Assembly: GCA_938082505.1 (NCBI GenBank)
Contig: CALLLH010000027.1
Coordinates: 1 to 64,000, forward strand
DNA: 64,000 nucleotides
From: an uncultured Flavobacteriales bacterium
GTDB lineage: Bacteria > Bacteroidota > Bacteroidia > Flavobacteriales_D > Sanyastnellaceae
Direction: 5' to 3'
The position numbers and the translations under genes are program-made. Shown in pieces: positions 30,797 through 40,467 of the stretch. The notes under the pieces are model-generated. The model did no database searches, was not told the DNA's origin, and worked only from the letters and a program-made list of their open reading frames with translations. Position 1 is the first letter of the stretch, and the number at the start of each line of letters is the position of its first letter.

Positions 30797-33109
30797 TCAG
30801 AACGGTACGGATACGGCGGGGTGAATCCGCCAACTGCCTTCCGTGGGCAGGCTGCCCAATGGTGTCCTCCACGGCCTTCCGACATCGCATCTGAGCAGGA
30901 AGTAATCAAAGTCCAACCGCACCCCCGCACCATAGGAGACGGCCGTCTGTGAGAGGAAGGTGTCGAAGGCGAACTCCACATTGGGCCTGTTTTCCTCCGG
31001 ACGCGTCATCCAGATGTTGCCCGCATCCGTGAATGCCGCCAACTGAACCCAATCGTTGATGTACTGCCTCAGTTCGAGATTCAGTTCGAGGCGGATGTCA
31101 CCCCGCACCCTCAGTCCTTCCACATCAGAGCCCCCTGGGCCGAGGCCCAAAGCCTGCCACCCCCTCATGCTGTTGGGTCCCCCGACATAAAACTGCTTTT
31201 CCAGGGGGATGCCCACCCCCGGAATCGAGGATGATGCCGCGCCAATGAAGCATCGGCCGAATACGCCACTGCGGCCATCGTGACTCCATCCACCGCGCGC
31301 CTCCAACAGCCACCTGGTGTAGCGCGCCACTTGCACTTCTGCGGTCTCACCGAATATGCTGGGCAGCGGCACCGTGGTCTCCTGCGGTGAGCGGGGGTCG
31401 ATCAGGTGAAACAGGTTCCCCGCCCCTTCAAATTCGAGGTTGAGGCTCCACCTCCATCGTTGTTTTTTGTTTCTCGGCGTGCCGACCCACCAGTCCACAC
31501 CCGAACCGAACAGGGCCCGCGATTGAAACGAAGAAGTCACGACTTCGGATGCAAGGTCCGCCAGGTCCTCTTCAAATTGGGGCTGGAGCCGGCTCGAAGT
31601 GACGGCAATTTCAAAGGGCCTCAATTCGATTTTTGAACCTGTCGCTGGATTTTCCACGAAGCCTTCGACCAATCCGATCTGGACGTAGGTCCTGCTGAAG
31701 CTGGGGCGGTTCTCGTCCCGCAAGGTGAGGGACAGACGGCTTTCAGGCTTGTTGGACTTCGGGAACCGCGCTGGGCCGTAGGGGAAGAGCCTGCCTGTTG
31801 AATAGACCACACCCGCAGAAAGGACCCGGGAATTCAAGGGGGTCGGACCCTGAGCTTCACCATCCGAACCCGAACTGTAGGGTGTCACGGTCTCCAATCC
31901 GAGGCCGACGTCCAAGCTGATCTGTTCGGCCCGGTTCCGGAAATCCAGGTCTGCCACGGAAAGGGCCATTTCCCCGCCGATTCCCTGCCGGGAAATCATG
32001 GCGCCATTGGCCCGCATCAGCCCCCTTTTGGCCGGGTAGGCATCCAGGTGAACATGCAAGGGGGCCACCCCGTCCTTGGTCACGTCATCCCTTTGTACGA
32101 TGTCCACCCTCACGTCGCGGATCAAGGGCAGTTGGCGCAGGGACTGCCTGGCTTCGGACAACTGCTTCGGATTGTACCGATCCCCTGTGGCGAGGTGCAT
32201 GCGGTGGGACATTCCACTGACATTCCTGCCTGCGGGAACCCTCCAGAGGATGCCATTCTCCATTCGGCTTTCCAACGAATCTCCATTGCCATCGAAGGGG
32301 TGCCAATGGAAAGTCAAGCTGTCAATGATGGCCCGTCGGTGCACGAGGGTGTCCTCACCCTGGACGATGGGTGAGACCACGAGTCCGAGGTGCACCTTGC
32401 GTGATGCCCGGCTGCCTGTCGTGTCGATGTTGATGCCGAAATGATCGGAAATCAACCCGAACCACCCCTCCGATTGAAGCAGTTGGGAAAGTGCTTCCCT
32501 GTCGCGATCGAGCGCGTCAAGATCCAACGGGCGTCCCACCCATCGGGCCCAGCGATTCCCCAGTGCCTCGGTGTCATCCCCGTCCAGGCCGCTGCCTTCG
32601 GCTTTCAATGAGGTGGAACCGCATACATAACGTGGTCCCGGGTCCACGTTGACGGTGATGGTCATTTTCCCGTCGACGTTCGCGGTGTCCATCGACAGGG
32701 CGCCCTCGAGATGACCGGAGCGGACCAACCGGGATTCGAGCAACATCCGGCTGCGTTCCAACATGACGGCATCAAAGGGAGAGGCTGACCCCATCGGAGG
32801 CGGAATGCCCTGTTCGACCGCTTTTTTCCACTTGCCATTCAACCTGGACCATGCGTGACGAAAGGGAATGCCCATCCAGCGCTCCGGCGCGCGAAGGATG
32901 AGGCCGCCATCCAACATCTGCTCCAGACTTCCAGTGTTCATTTCATCGTCCCGTCCTTCTTGCGAGATGCGCCAGTCGACCTTCCAGACCACCTCACCCC
33001 CGGCCGACTGACCTTGCGCTTCGGGCATTTCGCCCAATGGCAGCAAACCCCAAGCAAGAATTGCTGCTTGGAGCGCCCTTCTTGCGCAACTTTGGGGACC
33101 AGGGAACAT
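30797..33109 (-). CDS. BamA/TamA-like outer membrane surface-antigen protein
   Basis: POTRA-like N-terminus; C-terminal barrel [20 protein letters not shown]...DAGNIW...[23 protein letters not shown]...HPAVSVPF*. Confidence 0.82.
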   Translation of the reverse strand: MFPGPQSCARRALQAAILAWGLLPLGEMPEAQGQSAGGEVVWKVDWRISQEGRDDEMNTGSLEQMLDGGLILRAPERWMGIPFRHAWSRLNGKWKKAVEQGIPPPMGSASPFDAVMLERSRMLLESRLVRSGHLEGALSMDTANVDGKMTITVNVDPGPRYVCGSTSLKAEGSGLDGDDTEALGNRWARWVGRPLDLDALDRDREALSQLLQSEGWFGLISDHFGINIDTTGSRASRKVHLGLVVSPIVQGEDTLVHRRAIIDSLTFHWHPFDGNGDSLESRMENGILWRVPAGRNVSGMSHRMHLATGDRYNPKQLSEARQSLRQLPLIRDVRVDIVQRDDVTKDGVAPLHVHLDAYPAKRGLMRANGAMISRQGIGGEMALSVADLDFRNRAEQISLDVGLGLETVTPYSSGSDGEAQGPTPLNSRVLSAGVVYSTGRLFPYGPARFPKSNKPESRLSLTLRDENRPSFSRTYVQIGLVEGFVENPATGSKIELRPFEIAVTSSRLQPQFEEDLADLASEVVTSSFQSRALFGSGVDWWVGTPRNKKQRWRWSLNLEFEGAGNLFHLIDPRSPQETTVPLPSIFGETAEVQVARYTRWLLEARGGWSHDGRSGVFGRCFIGAASSSIPGVGIPLEKQFYVGGPNSMRGWQALGLGPGGSDVEGLRVRGDIRLELNLELRQYINDWVQLAAFTDAGNIWMTRPEENRPNVEFAFDTFLSQTAVSYGAGVRLDFDYFLLRCDVGRPWRTPLGSLPTEGSWRIHPAVSVPF

Positions 33110-33875
33110 GCCTACGAAGAACGAAATTCTAGCGGTGAGGGCGTTGATGCGCCGCAAAACAAGGGGCGTGGAACGCAAATTCGTGGCCGAGGGGCGAAAG
33201 GTCGTCGAGGAAGCCCTCGCCAGTGGATGGACCGTCCACGGACTTTATGCCACAGCGGGCGCTGAGGTCCCTGCGCACTGGGGTGCCGAGCAGGTCGCCG
33301 CACGCGAGATGGAAAGGATGAGTTCCCTGCAGACTCCACCCGGAGTGCTGGCCGTCCTGGGCATTCCTGAAATGGTCATTCCCCAGCCTGCTGATTTGGC
33401 CGAGCCGGGCACGCCCAAATTGGTGCTCGCACTGGATGGGATTGCAGACCCGGGCAACCTCGGCACCATCATACGCACGGCGGATTGGTTCGGCATGTCC
33501 GGGATCTTCCTTGGGGGAGGGGCTGTGGACCATTTCAATCCAAAGGTGGTGCAGGCCACCATGGGGGCCTTGTTCCGAGTTCCCGTTTGGACCTTGGACC
33601 TTGAAATGGCCCTGGGCCAGGCTGTATCGAACAACATCCCTGTCTGCGGGCTTGATCTGGAAGGCCGTTCGGTCTGGGACGCGGCCACTCCGCCCCTGCC
33701 CGATCTCCGCATTCTTGTTGTCGGAAGTGAGAGCCATGGAATTTCGGAGGGGGTCAAATCGATGTGCACTGAATTCCTGCACATACCGGGCGCAGGTCGT
33801 TCCGAATCATTGAACGCCTCCATGGCGGCGGGAATTGCCATGGCCGCCTGGGACGCGGAACGGAGGTCTTCTTGA
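33108..33875 (+). CDS. SpoU/TrmH-family RNA 2'-O-methyltransferase
   Basis: LDGIADPGNLGTIIRTADWFGMSGIFL...VVGSESHGISEGV...IPGAGRSESLNASMAAGIAMA. Confidence 0.94.
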   Translation: MPTKNEILAVRALMRRKTRGVERKFVAEGRKVVEEALASGWTVHGLYATAGAEVPAHWGAEQVAAREMERMSSLQTPPGVLAVLGIPEMVIPQPADLAEPGTPKLVLALDGIADPGNLGTIIRTADWFGMSGIFLGGGAVDHFNPKVVQATMGALFRVPVWTLDLEMALGQAVSNNIPVCGLDLEGRSVWDAATPPLPDLRILVVGSESHGISEGVKSMCTEFLHIPGAGRSESLNASMAAGIAMAAWDAERRSS

Positions 33876-33881
33876 TGGGGG

Positions 33882-34883
33882 TCAGACCCGGTCGCTTTCT
33901 TCCCTGTAGATTTCACACATTCCGGTCCAGACCTGCTCTGAGTCCAGCGGGCCCGTGAGGTTGGACAATTGCTGTCCCGCCCATTCGATGCGCGTCAGGA
34001 ATTCCGGACTGAGTGCCCCCGGGTCGCCCGTGGTCAGGGCCTCTTGTGCTTCAGCGGCCCATTGACCGGAAATGCCCAAGTCAACAATGGCCCGGTCCAC
34101 GTCGGATGCCAGGATCTGCCAGCCTTCCCGACTGAGGTCTTCCGGGACCTGCACCGCTTCCCCCTCCGCAATGCGGACGACACCCTTCCACCCCTCCAAG
34201 CCCGCCCGCATGCTGCGTTCGTCATCGCCCTGCGCCTTGTGGCCCGTCAGTTTCTCGCGCAACAGCAAGGCGTCACAAGGATTCACGTCATAACGCATGG
34301 ATACCGGGCGCAGGAGACCCTTCAATGCTGCCGCTCCCTGCTCCTCTCCTCCCCATGCCATTCCCAACATCCTGAGCAGCCCGACATGGGTTTCGTCCTT
34401 GCCGTCCTTGGATCGTCCCGGAGCCTGGGCGATCCAGACGTGACCGCCATCCTGGACAATCGATGCGATGCGTCGACTCAGCCCCTTGTGCTGTTCCATG
34501 GCTGCCCTGCCGGTCAGCTCGCGGTCAATGAAGATGGCCTTGTTCGCCACCAACAGGTCCTTTACCCAAGGCACCTTGGCGAGGTTGCTTCCGAGGACAA
34601 TGTGTGTCGTTTCCAAGCCAGCCTCCACCCTCGCAAGATTGAAGAGGGCCGGGTCACAGACGATATCCCTGTGCGTCCCGATGAAGATGCCCGGCGGATC
34701 GTGCGGTTGCATGCTGCATTCCACTTTCGACGTGGTCTGCTCCACGACCCAGCGCATGAATGGCAGGCTCCACTCATTTTGAATGTGCGCCGGGGCGTCA
34801 GGCAACTCCAGCCCCTTTTCAGCGAGATACCCCCGCAAACGCTCCATTTCTGGACTTTTGAAGGACATCGTAGCGGTGCGCAT
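33882..34883 (-). CDS. 1-acylglycerol-3-phosphate acyltransferase-like protein
   Basis: FIGTHRDIVCDPALFNLA, ANKAIFIDREL, HVWIAQAPGRSKDGKDETHVGLLRM acyltransferase blocks. Confidence 0.78.
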   Translation of the reverse strand: MRTATMSFKSPEMERLRGYLAEKGLELPDAPAHIQNEWSLPFMRWVVEQTTSKVECSMQPHDPPGIFIGTHRDIVCDPALFNLARVEAGLETTHIVLGSNLAKVPWVKDLLVANKAIFIDRELTGRAAMEQHKGLSRRIASIVQDGGHVWIAQAPGRSKDGKDETHVGLLRMLGMAWGGEEQGAAALKGLLRPVSMRYDVNPCDALLLREKLTGHKAQGDDERSMRAGLEGWKGVVRIAEGEAVQVPEDLSREGWQILASDVDRAIVDLGISGQWAAEAQEALTTGDPGALSPEFLTRIEWAGQQLSNLTGPLDSEQVWTGMCEIYREESDRV

Positions 34884-34948
34884 GGACGGCAAAGGAAAGG
34901 AACGTTTGGAAACCACCATGGACTTCATCCATGGGTTAATCTTGCAAC

Positions 34949-36235
34949 ATGACGTTTGAAGACCTCAAGGTCACGCGGCAATACCTGAATGTGCTCGAAG
35001 AAATGGGCATTTCCGAGCCTACTGAAATCCAGTGCAAGGCCATTCCCAGAATCAGGGCAGGTCAGGACGTCATCGGCATTGCCCAGACCGGCACCGGAAA
35101 GACCTTGGCTTTTCTCTTGCCGCTCATGGCCATGCTGTCCCATGCGCAGGGCAAAGGTCCGCGTTGCATCATCCTTACCCCCGCCAAAGAGTTGGCGTTG
35201 CAGATCGCCAGGGTCGCCGCCGAGCTCGCAGGTGCCTCGGACCTCCGGGTGCAAGTCGTCTACGGCGGAGTCGGTCACAGGGCCCAACAGGAGAGCCTTG
35301 AGGAAGGGTGCGACCTCATCGTCGCAACCCCTGGTCGGTTCATGGAGTTGTACCTGCGACAGGCCTTTGACATCAAGGGCATTCAGCATCTGGTGCTGGA
35401 TGAGGCCGACCGACTGATGGATCTTGGGTTCATGCCGCAGCTCCGAAAGCTCCTCGAAGTGCTTCCGGTGAAACGGCAGAATCTGCTCTTTTCCGCCACG
35501 TATCCGCCCAAGACCGAAGAGATGGCGGGAGAGTTCCTGCTGTGGCCCACCCGCGTCGAGGCTTCTCCCCAGTCCACCGCCGTGGACATCATCGAGCAAT
35601 CCGGCATCAAGGCTCCGAATTTCGGCACCAAACTCAACCTGCTCGAGGCGCTGATCCGGGATGGTGACATTCCCGAACAAGCATTGTTGTTCGTCCGGGA
35701 GAAGGACCAGGCTGAGCGCATAGGTCAGCGCATTGCCCAGGCCATCACATCTTCCGTTCGAACATTGCACGCGAACAAGGGGCAAAACAGCCGGATCAAT
35801 GCCATGGACGCATTCAAGGCGGGAGAATTGCGGTTCCTCGTGGCGACGGATGTGGCCAGCCGGGGCATCGATGTCCCCCGATTGGACATGGTCATCAATG
35901 TGACCGTTCCCAAGGATCCCCACGACTACATCCACAGGATCGGCCGCACGGGACGGGCCAAGCGGAAGGGCCGGGCGCTCACCCTCGTTGACCCCAGTGA
36001 GATGGCCGCCCTGAAACGGGTGGAGGGTCTGTTGGGTGCACCCTTGATGCTCACCCCCCTTCCCGAAGGGGTCGAGGAGGTGCCGACACCCAAATGGGAA
36101 GCCCAGGCCATGGCCCGGGCTGTAGACCGCGAAAAGCGCAAGGCCGACCCCACCTTCAAGGGCGCGTTTCACGAAAAGAAGCGGAAGCCCTCCTCCGGCA
36201 AGGGCCGCAGCGGACGCCACAAGGGTCGCCGTTGA
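34949..36235 (+). CDS. DEAD/DEAH-box RNA helicase
   Basis: AQTGTGKTLAFLLPL, VLDEADRLMDLGF, SATYPP, HRIGRTGRAKRKGRAL. Confidence 0.96.
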   Translation: MTFEDLKVTRQYLNVLEEMGISEPTEIQCKAIPRIRAGQDVIGIAQTGTGKTLAFLLPLMAMLSHAQGKGPRCIILTPAKELALQIARVAAELAGASDLRVQVVYGGVGHRAQQESLEEGCDLIVATPGRFMELYLRQAFDIKGIQHLVLDEADRLMDLGFMPQLRKLLEVLPVKRQNLLFSATYPPKTEEMAGEFLLWPTRVEASPQSTAVDIIEQSGIKAPNFGTKLNLLEALIRDGDIPEQALLFVREKDQAERIGQRIAQAITSSVRTLHANKGQNSRINAMDAFKAGELRFLVATDVASRGIDVPRLDMVINVTVPKDPHDYIHRIGRTGRAKRKGRALTLVDPSEMAALKRVEGLLGAPLMLTPLPEGVEEVPTPKWEAQAMARAVDREKRKADPTFKGAFHEKKRKPSSGKGRSGRHKGRR

Positions 36236-36242
36236 GCCTGTT

Positions 36243-36635
36243 TCAAAGAGGCTCGACCGTGCCATCGCGTTCGACCCGGTAGCCCACGTCGTAGCACCAC
36301 ACCTCCGTACCACCATCCATGCCGCGGGTCATGCTGGTGTGGTAATCGAATTCGAATCCTTTCTCCTTCAGCCATTGGAGGGAGCCGATGTCGGCCATGG
36401 CCGGTGCATCCCGCCTCCATGACCTGAACGCCTTCAGGATGTCGCAATTGCGGCGAAGGATGCGGTCGACGGCTTTCTTGCTGCGGTCCGCATGGTAAGC
36501 GGGATTACCGGCGGCAAGCAATTTGCGTATGTTTCCCGGATACGAGGAAAAGCAATATTCCGAGCAGAAATCACCGGAATAGGTCGAGGACGGCGTAGAT
36601 GAGATCCGCCCCTTGCATGAAAGGCAAATGTGCAT
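36243..36635 (-). CDS. Small zinc-finger-like conserved hypothetical protein
   Basis: MHICLSCKGRISSTPSSTYSGDFCSEYCFSSYPGN, CxxC...CxxxC metal-ligand spacing. Confidence 0.6.
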   Translation of the reverse strand: MHICLSCKGRISSTPSSTYSGDFCSEYCFSSYPGNIRKLLAAGNPAYHADRSKKAVDRILRRNCDILKAFRSWRRDAPAMADIGSLQWLKEKGFEFDYHTSMTRGMDGGTEVWCYDVGYRVERDGTVEPL

Positions 36636-36732
36636 GGTCGTGAATTCAAAGGCAATCAAGAGCAAGGGCCCTTGATAACCTGCATCAAAAGGGAGCGCAT
36701 TCGTTGATGTTCTCCTTTCCTTTGTTTGCGTC

Positions 36733-37902
36733 ATGAAGGATGCGATGATCATCGGCGTCGTAGGTGCCGGCACCATGGGAAGGGGCATTGCCCAGGTTGC
36801 TGCCACGGCAGGGCACTCCGTCAAGTTGTTTGACCAGGACGCAGCTGCCGCGGGGAATGCACTGCAGTTCCTCGGCAACATCCTGGACCGCAGTGTGACC
36901 AAGGGAAGGATGAGCCGGGAAGAGGCAGAGGCCACACTCGGTAGGATCGAACCGGTGGATTCCGAGGGGGGGTTGAAAGATTGCGGATTGGTGATCGAAG
37001 CGATTGTCGAGCAGCCGGAAGTGAAATCCGCCGTGTTTGAGCGGATCGAAGCCCACATCGCTCAGGGCGCCATCATCGCCACGAACACTTCCTCCCTGTC
37101 CGTGACCGCATTGGCCTCCGGACTCATGCGTCCCGAGCGGTTCATCGGCCTCCATTTCTTCAATCCAGCCCCGCTCCTGCCCCTCGTTGAGGTGGTGCCT
37201 GCATTGCAAAGCCGCCCGGACCTCGCCGCTGAAATGTCGGCCCTCATGCGTCAGTGGGGCAAGCAGCCCGCATTGGCCATGGATACACCAGGTTTCATCG
37301 TGAATCGGGTCGCCAGGCCCTATTACGGAGAAGCCATCCGCCTGCTCGAGGAGGGGGTTGCGGATGCTGCCACCATTGATTGGGCCATGACAACATTGGG
37401 CGGCTTCCGGATGGGGCCCTTTGCCTTGATGGACCTCATTGGGAACGACATCAATTACGCGGTCACGGAGAGCGTTTGGAAATCGTTCCACCACGACCCC
37501 CGCTATCGGCCCTCCTTCGCCCAGAAACGCAACGTGGATGCCGGTTGGCTCGGCCGAAAATCCGGGAAGGGCTGGTATGACCATCAGGAAGGCGCAGACG
37601 CTCAGCAACCCAGGCAGGACAAAGCACTGGGGCAGGACATCCTCTGGCGCATCCTCGTCATGCTGATCAACGAAGCCGCCGATGCGGTGTTTTGGGGTGT
37701 TGCATCGGCAGACGATGTGGACAGGGCCATGCAAGGCGGCGTGAATTACCCCAAAGGCCTTCTGGCCTGGGCCGAGGAAGTCGGACTTGACCGTTGCGTG
37801 GAAGCCCTTGACGCCCTGAAGGCCAAGTATGGCGAAGAGCGTTACCGCTGCAGCCCGCTGTTGCGGGCCCGGGCCATGGAGGGCCGGGGATTCTTCTCCT
37901 GA
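36733..37902 (+). CDS. 3-hydroxyacyl-CoA dehydrogenase
   Basis: IIGVVGAGTMGRGIAQVAATAGHSVKLFD; GLHFFNPAPLLPLVEVV; DTPGFIVNRVARPYYGEAIRLLEEG. Confidence 0.95.
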   Translation: MKDAMIIGVVGAGTMGRGIAQVAATAGHSVKLFDQDAAAAGNALQFLGNILDRSVTKGRMSREEAEATLGRIEPVDSEGGLKDCGLVIEAIVEQPEVKSAVFERIEAHIAQGAIIATNTSSLSVTALASGLMRPERFIGLHFFNPAPLLPLVEVVPALQSRPDLAAEMSALMRQWGKQPALAMDTPGFIVNRVARPYYGEAIRLLEEGVADAATIDWAMTTLGGFRMGPFALMDLIGNDINYAVTESVWKSFHHDPRYRPSFAQKRNVDAGWLGRKSGKGWYDHQEGADAQQPRQDKALGQDILWRILVMLINEAADAVFWGVASADDVDRAMQGGVNYPKGLLAWAEEVGLDRCVEALDALKAKYGEERYRCSPLLRARAMEGRGFFS

Positions 37903-37903
37903 G

Positions 37904-38590
37904 TCAGCAGCCTTCGCCGAATCCTCCCAGCATCTGGAGGACATCCGATACGGTCACGGCTCCATCGCCGTCGAGGTCTGCCCCGCAGTCCACGAGACAA
38001 CCGAAATCAGCCAGCACGACGAGTACATCGGCGACGGAAACGAAGAAGTCGCCTGTGAGGTCCAGCAGGCAGGCGAGTTCCTCAAAGCTGATGAGGCCGT
38101 CGCAGTTGTTGTCCAATCCGCTGGCGGTGCCGGGAGCTCCCGGGAATATGCTGGCGTCTCCGTCATCGCAATCGCAGATGACGTTCTCCCCATCACCATC
38201 GAGGTCCACGATGCCGGCACAATCCTCGAATTGCGCCTGGCAATTGGCAAGGATGCAGGCTTCACAATCGGCTGCACTCCCAAAACCGCATACAAAGAAG
38301 CAGTTGTCTTGGGCACAGGTGCTTTGTTCAGCAAAACACCCGACACAACCTGTGCTCATCGTGGGAATGGCCGCTGCAATGCAACTGGAGAAACAAGCAT
38401 TCAGGTCGCCTGCGAAAATGCAATCGAAGCCACATGCGAAAATGGCGTCATTGACTGCAGCGCCATCCTGACATAATATGCTGAAATCCAAGGAATCACA
38501 CTGCGCCTGAAGCCCTTGGAGGGGCAGGGTGGACAGGCACCATGCGAGCATGCCCCCAATTCTTGAGATTCGGTTCGTCATCACATACAA
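37904..38590 (-). CDS. Secreted Cys-rich protein with MopE-like metal-binding motif and C-terminal dockerin-like doublet
   Basis: Signal peptide (MLAWCLSTLPLQGLQAQC); Cys-rich N-region; CDCDDGDASIFPGAPGTASGLDNNCDG; tail CLLDLTGDFFVSVADVLVVLADFGCLVDCGADLDGDGAVTVSDVLQMLGGFGEGC*. Confidence 0.8.
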   Translation of the reverse strand: MYVMTNRISRIGGMLAWCLSTLPLQGLQAQCDSLDFSILCQDGAAVNDAIFACGFDCIFAGDLNACFSSCIAAAIPTMSTGCVGCFAEQSTCAQDNCFFVCGFGSAADCEACILANCQAQFEDCAGIVDLDGDGENVICDCDDGDASIFPGAPGTASGLDNNCDGLISFEELACLLDLTGDFFVSVADVLVVLADFGCLVDCGADLDGDGAVTVSDVLQMLGGFGEGC

Positions 38591-38614
38591 ATAACGCCAG
38601 CGGGCCGTTCAGGT

Positions 38615-39463
38615 TCATTGCTCCAGGGCAAAGCCCCCTCCATCCAGGGCTTTTCCAGCTTCAACGATGTCCTCTGGACGGGTGAGGTCCAAAAAAGCAC
38701 CCGCCATGGGAATCGCCCTCATGGTCCAGTGGCCTGACTTGATGCCCATCGAGACGGCCATGGGAAGCTCCCGCTCAAGCCTCACGGGATGCTCAGGGGT
38801 GTTCCGGACGGCTTCGAGGAAATCGCCATGGGGGGCCCGGAAATAGTTCATGCTCACCCGAGGCCTTCCGTCCGGCCAAACGGATGCAGACACTTCTTCG
38901 GGGCTGGGTTTCTCTATGATGCCGGACAGCTGTCCCGAAGGGTTCGCTTGGAGCACGGCAAAGGCGAGGATCCGGTCAGGAGGGAGTCCCAGGCGGTCGG
39001 GTTGAAATGCGGGCAACGCGCAATCGTGCTTGAACAGCTCACGGAACATGCCCCGCGGAGGCAGATTGTCCCCGTTGGCCACCGTGATAGGGTGCCCCTG
39101 CCATGCCTTCATGGCTTCCAGTGCCAATTGCACCGCTTGTGCCGTTCCCTCAGGCTTGGTCCTCCCGGCAGGGATGGACTGCCTGATGAAATCCAAGGCC
39201 AAGCCCGGAATGGGATGGGCAGAGAAATGGGACGGTGTGAGTTGGTCGTCCGCCGCGATGACCACGCAAGCCGCAGTGCAACCCTCTTCCCGCAATTGCA
39301 ACAGCAAATGCTCGAGCAAGGGCCTTCCACCTTGGCCAATGCGGATCATCGCCTTGGGCCGGGACTGCGCTTCCATCAGGATTTCGGCCGAAACGGAGGC
39401 CGAGGCCCTCATGCGGCTTCCCTTGCCCGCCGCCATGATGATGGTCGGATTCACGATGTGCAT
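38615..39463 (-). CDS. Sugar nucleotidyltransferase family protein
   Basis: PTIIMAAGKGSRMRA...RPKAMIRIGQGGRPLLEHLLLQLREEG...ITVANGDNLPP. Confidence 0.82.
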   Translation of the reverse strand: MHIVNPTIIMAAGKGSRMRASASVSAEILMEAQSRPKAMIRIGQGGRPLLEHLLLQLREEGCTAACVVIAADDQLTPSHFSAHPIPGLALDFIRQSIPAGRTKPEGTAQAVQLALEAMKAWQGHPITVANGDNLPPRGMFRELFKHDCALPAFQPDRLGLPPDRILAFAVLQANPSGQLSGIIEKPSPEEVSASVWPDGRPRVSMNYFRAPHGDFLEAVRNTPEHPVRLERELPMAVSMGIKSGHWTMRAIPMAGAFLDLTRPEDIVEAGKALDGGGFALEQ

Positions 39464-40467
39464 GCTGCGCCCTGGTCCATTTCCACGCGCCAGGCGCCCG
39501 CTGCGCCGGCCTCCTTCATGGCTTTTATGACATCCTCCGACCGGTATTCCGGACTCAGCACGAAGCAGCATCCTCCTCCCCCCGATCCGTTGATCTTGCC
39601 GCCCCAAGCTCCCGCTGCGATGGCGGCCTCGAGCATGGATTCAATGCGGGCGGTAGAAAGACCGAGAACGTCCCTCAACACGGCATGGTGGCGGGTGAGG
39701 TCCTTTCCGAATTCCGCGCCGTCCGGCTTCCCCTTGGCCATGGCCCTTCCCCATTTTTCCTCGAGGTCGCGGTTGATCCTTGTGCCCGCGAGCAGGTTCA
39801 TTTCGTCGTCAGACAATGCGGGATCCTCCTCATCCAGGCAAGGCATCAGCGGAATACGTGCATCCCTGCACCGTCTGAGGTGGCCCTGGGTGTCCTTGGG
39901 TTGGCCCGAGTCACCGAGAATGAAGACGCCTTCGGGCAGGGTCAATTCTCGGGGAGCCCCGGAGCCGAATCTCCGCAGACCGCCATGGCCACAGGCGAAC
40001 TGGTCCATGTTCCCACCCGCACCATTGAAGTCCAGCACTTCATACCTATGGCAACGTTCCACGACGTCCTCCGCGCTGAATCCGCCGTTGAGGATCTTCA
40101 GCCATCCTGCAATCCACGCTGTCATGAGCGCGGTCGAAGAACTGCAGCCTGCCCTGACCGGGACGTCGCTTGTGATGTGGACGTGCCATCCGCCGTCTTG
40201 AGGAACGCCGCCTTCGCGCAACAGGCAACCGAGTGCATGTCGCAGGGGGTCTGATTGTCGATTCCGGGCCAATTCAGGGAGCTCAAACACGTCCATTTCC
40301 CCGAGGATGGCACTGGTCAGTTTGACGCGATTCCCTTCTGCCGGACTGAATTCAAGGTGGCACCGCCGGTTCATGGCCATGGCGATGACCGGAAGGCCCA
40401 AATAGTCCTGATGCTCCCCGAACAGACAGAGCCTTCCCGGCGCGGAACTGACAAAGGCCTGCCTCAT
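39451..40467 (-). CDS. GHMP-family sugar kinase (galactokinase/arabinokinase-like)
   Basis: SAPGRLCLFGEHQDYLGLPVIAMAMNRR; VPVRAGCSSSTALMTAWIAGW; GGKINGSGGGGCCFVL. Confidence 0.88.
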   Translation of the reverse strand: MRQAFVSSAPGRLCLFGEHQDYLGLPVIAMAMNRRCHLEFSPAEGNRVKLTSAILGEMDVFELPELARNRQSDPLRHALGCLLREGGVPQDGGWHVHITSDVPVRAGCSSSTALMTAWIAGWLKILNGGFSAEDVVERCHRYEVLDFNGAGGNMDQFACGHGGLRRFGSGAPRELTLPEGVFILGDSGQPKDTQGHLRRCRDARIPLMPCLDEEDPALSDDEMNLLAGTRINRDLEEKWGRAMAKGKPDGAEFGKDLTRHHAVLRDVLGLSTARIESMLEAAIAAGAWGGKINGSGGGGCCFVLSPEYRSEDVIKAMKEAGAAGAWRVEMDQGAACTS

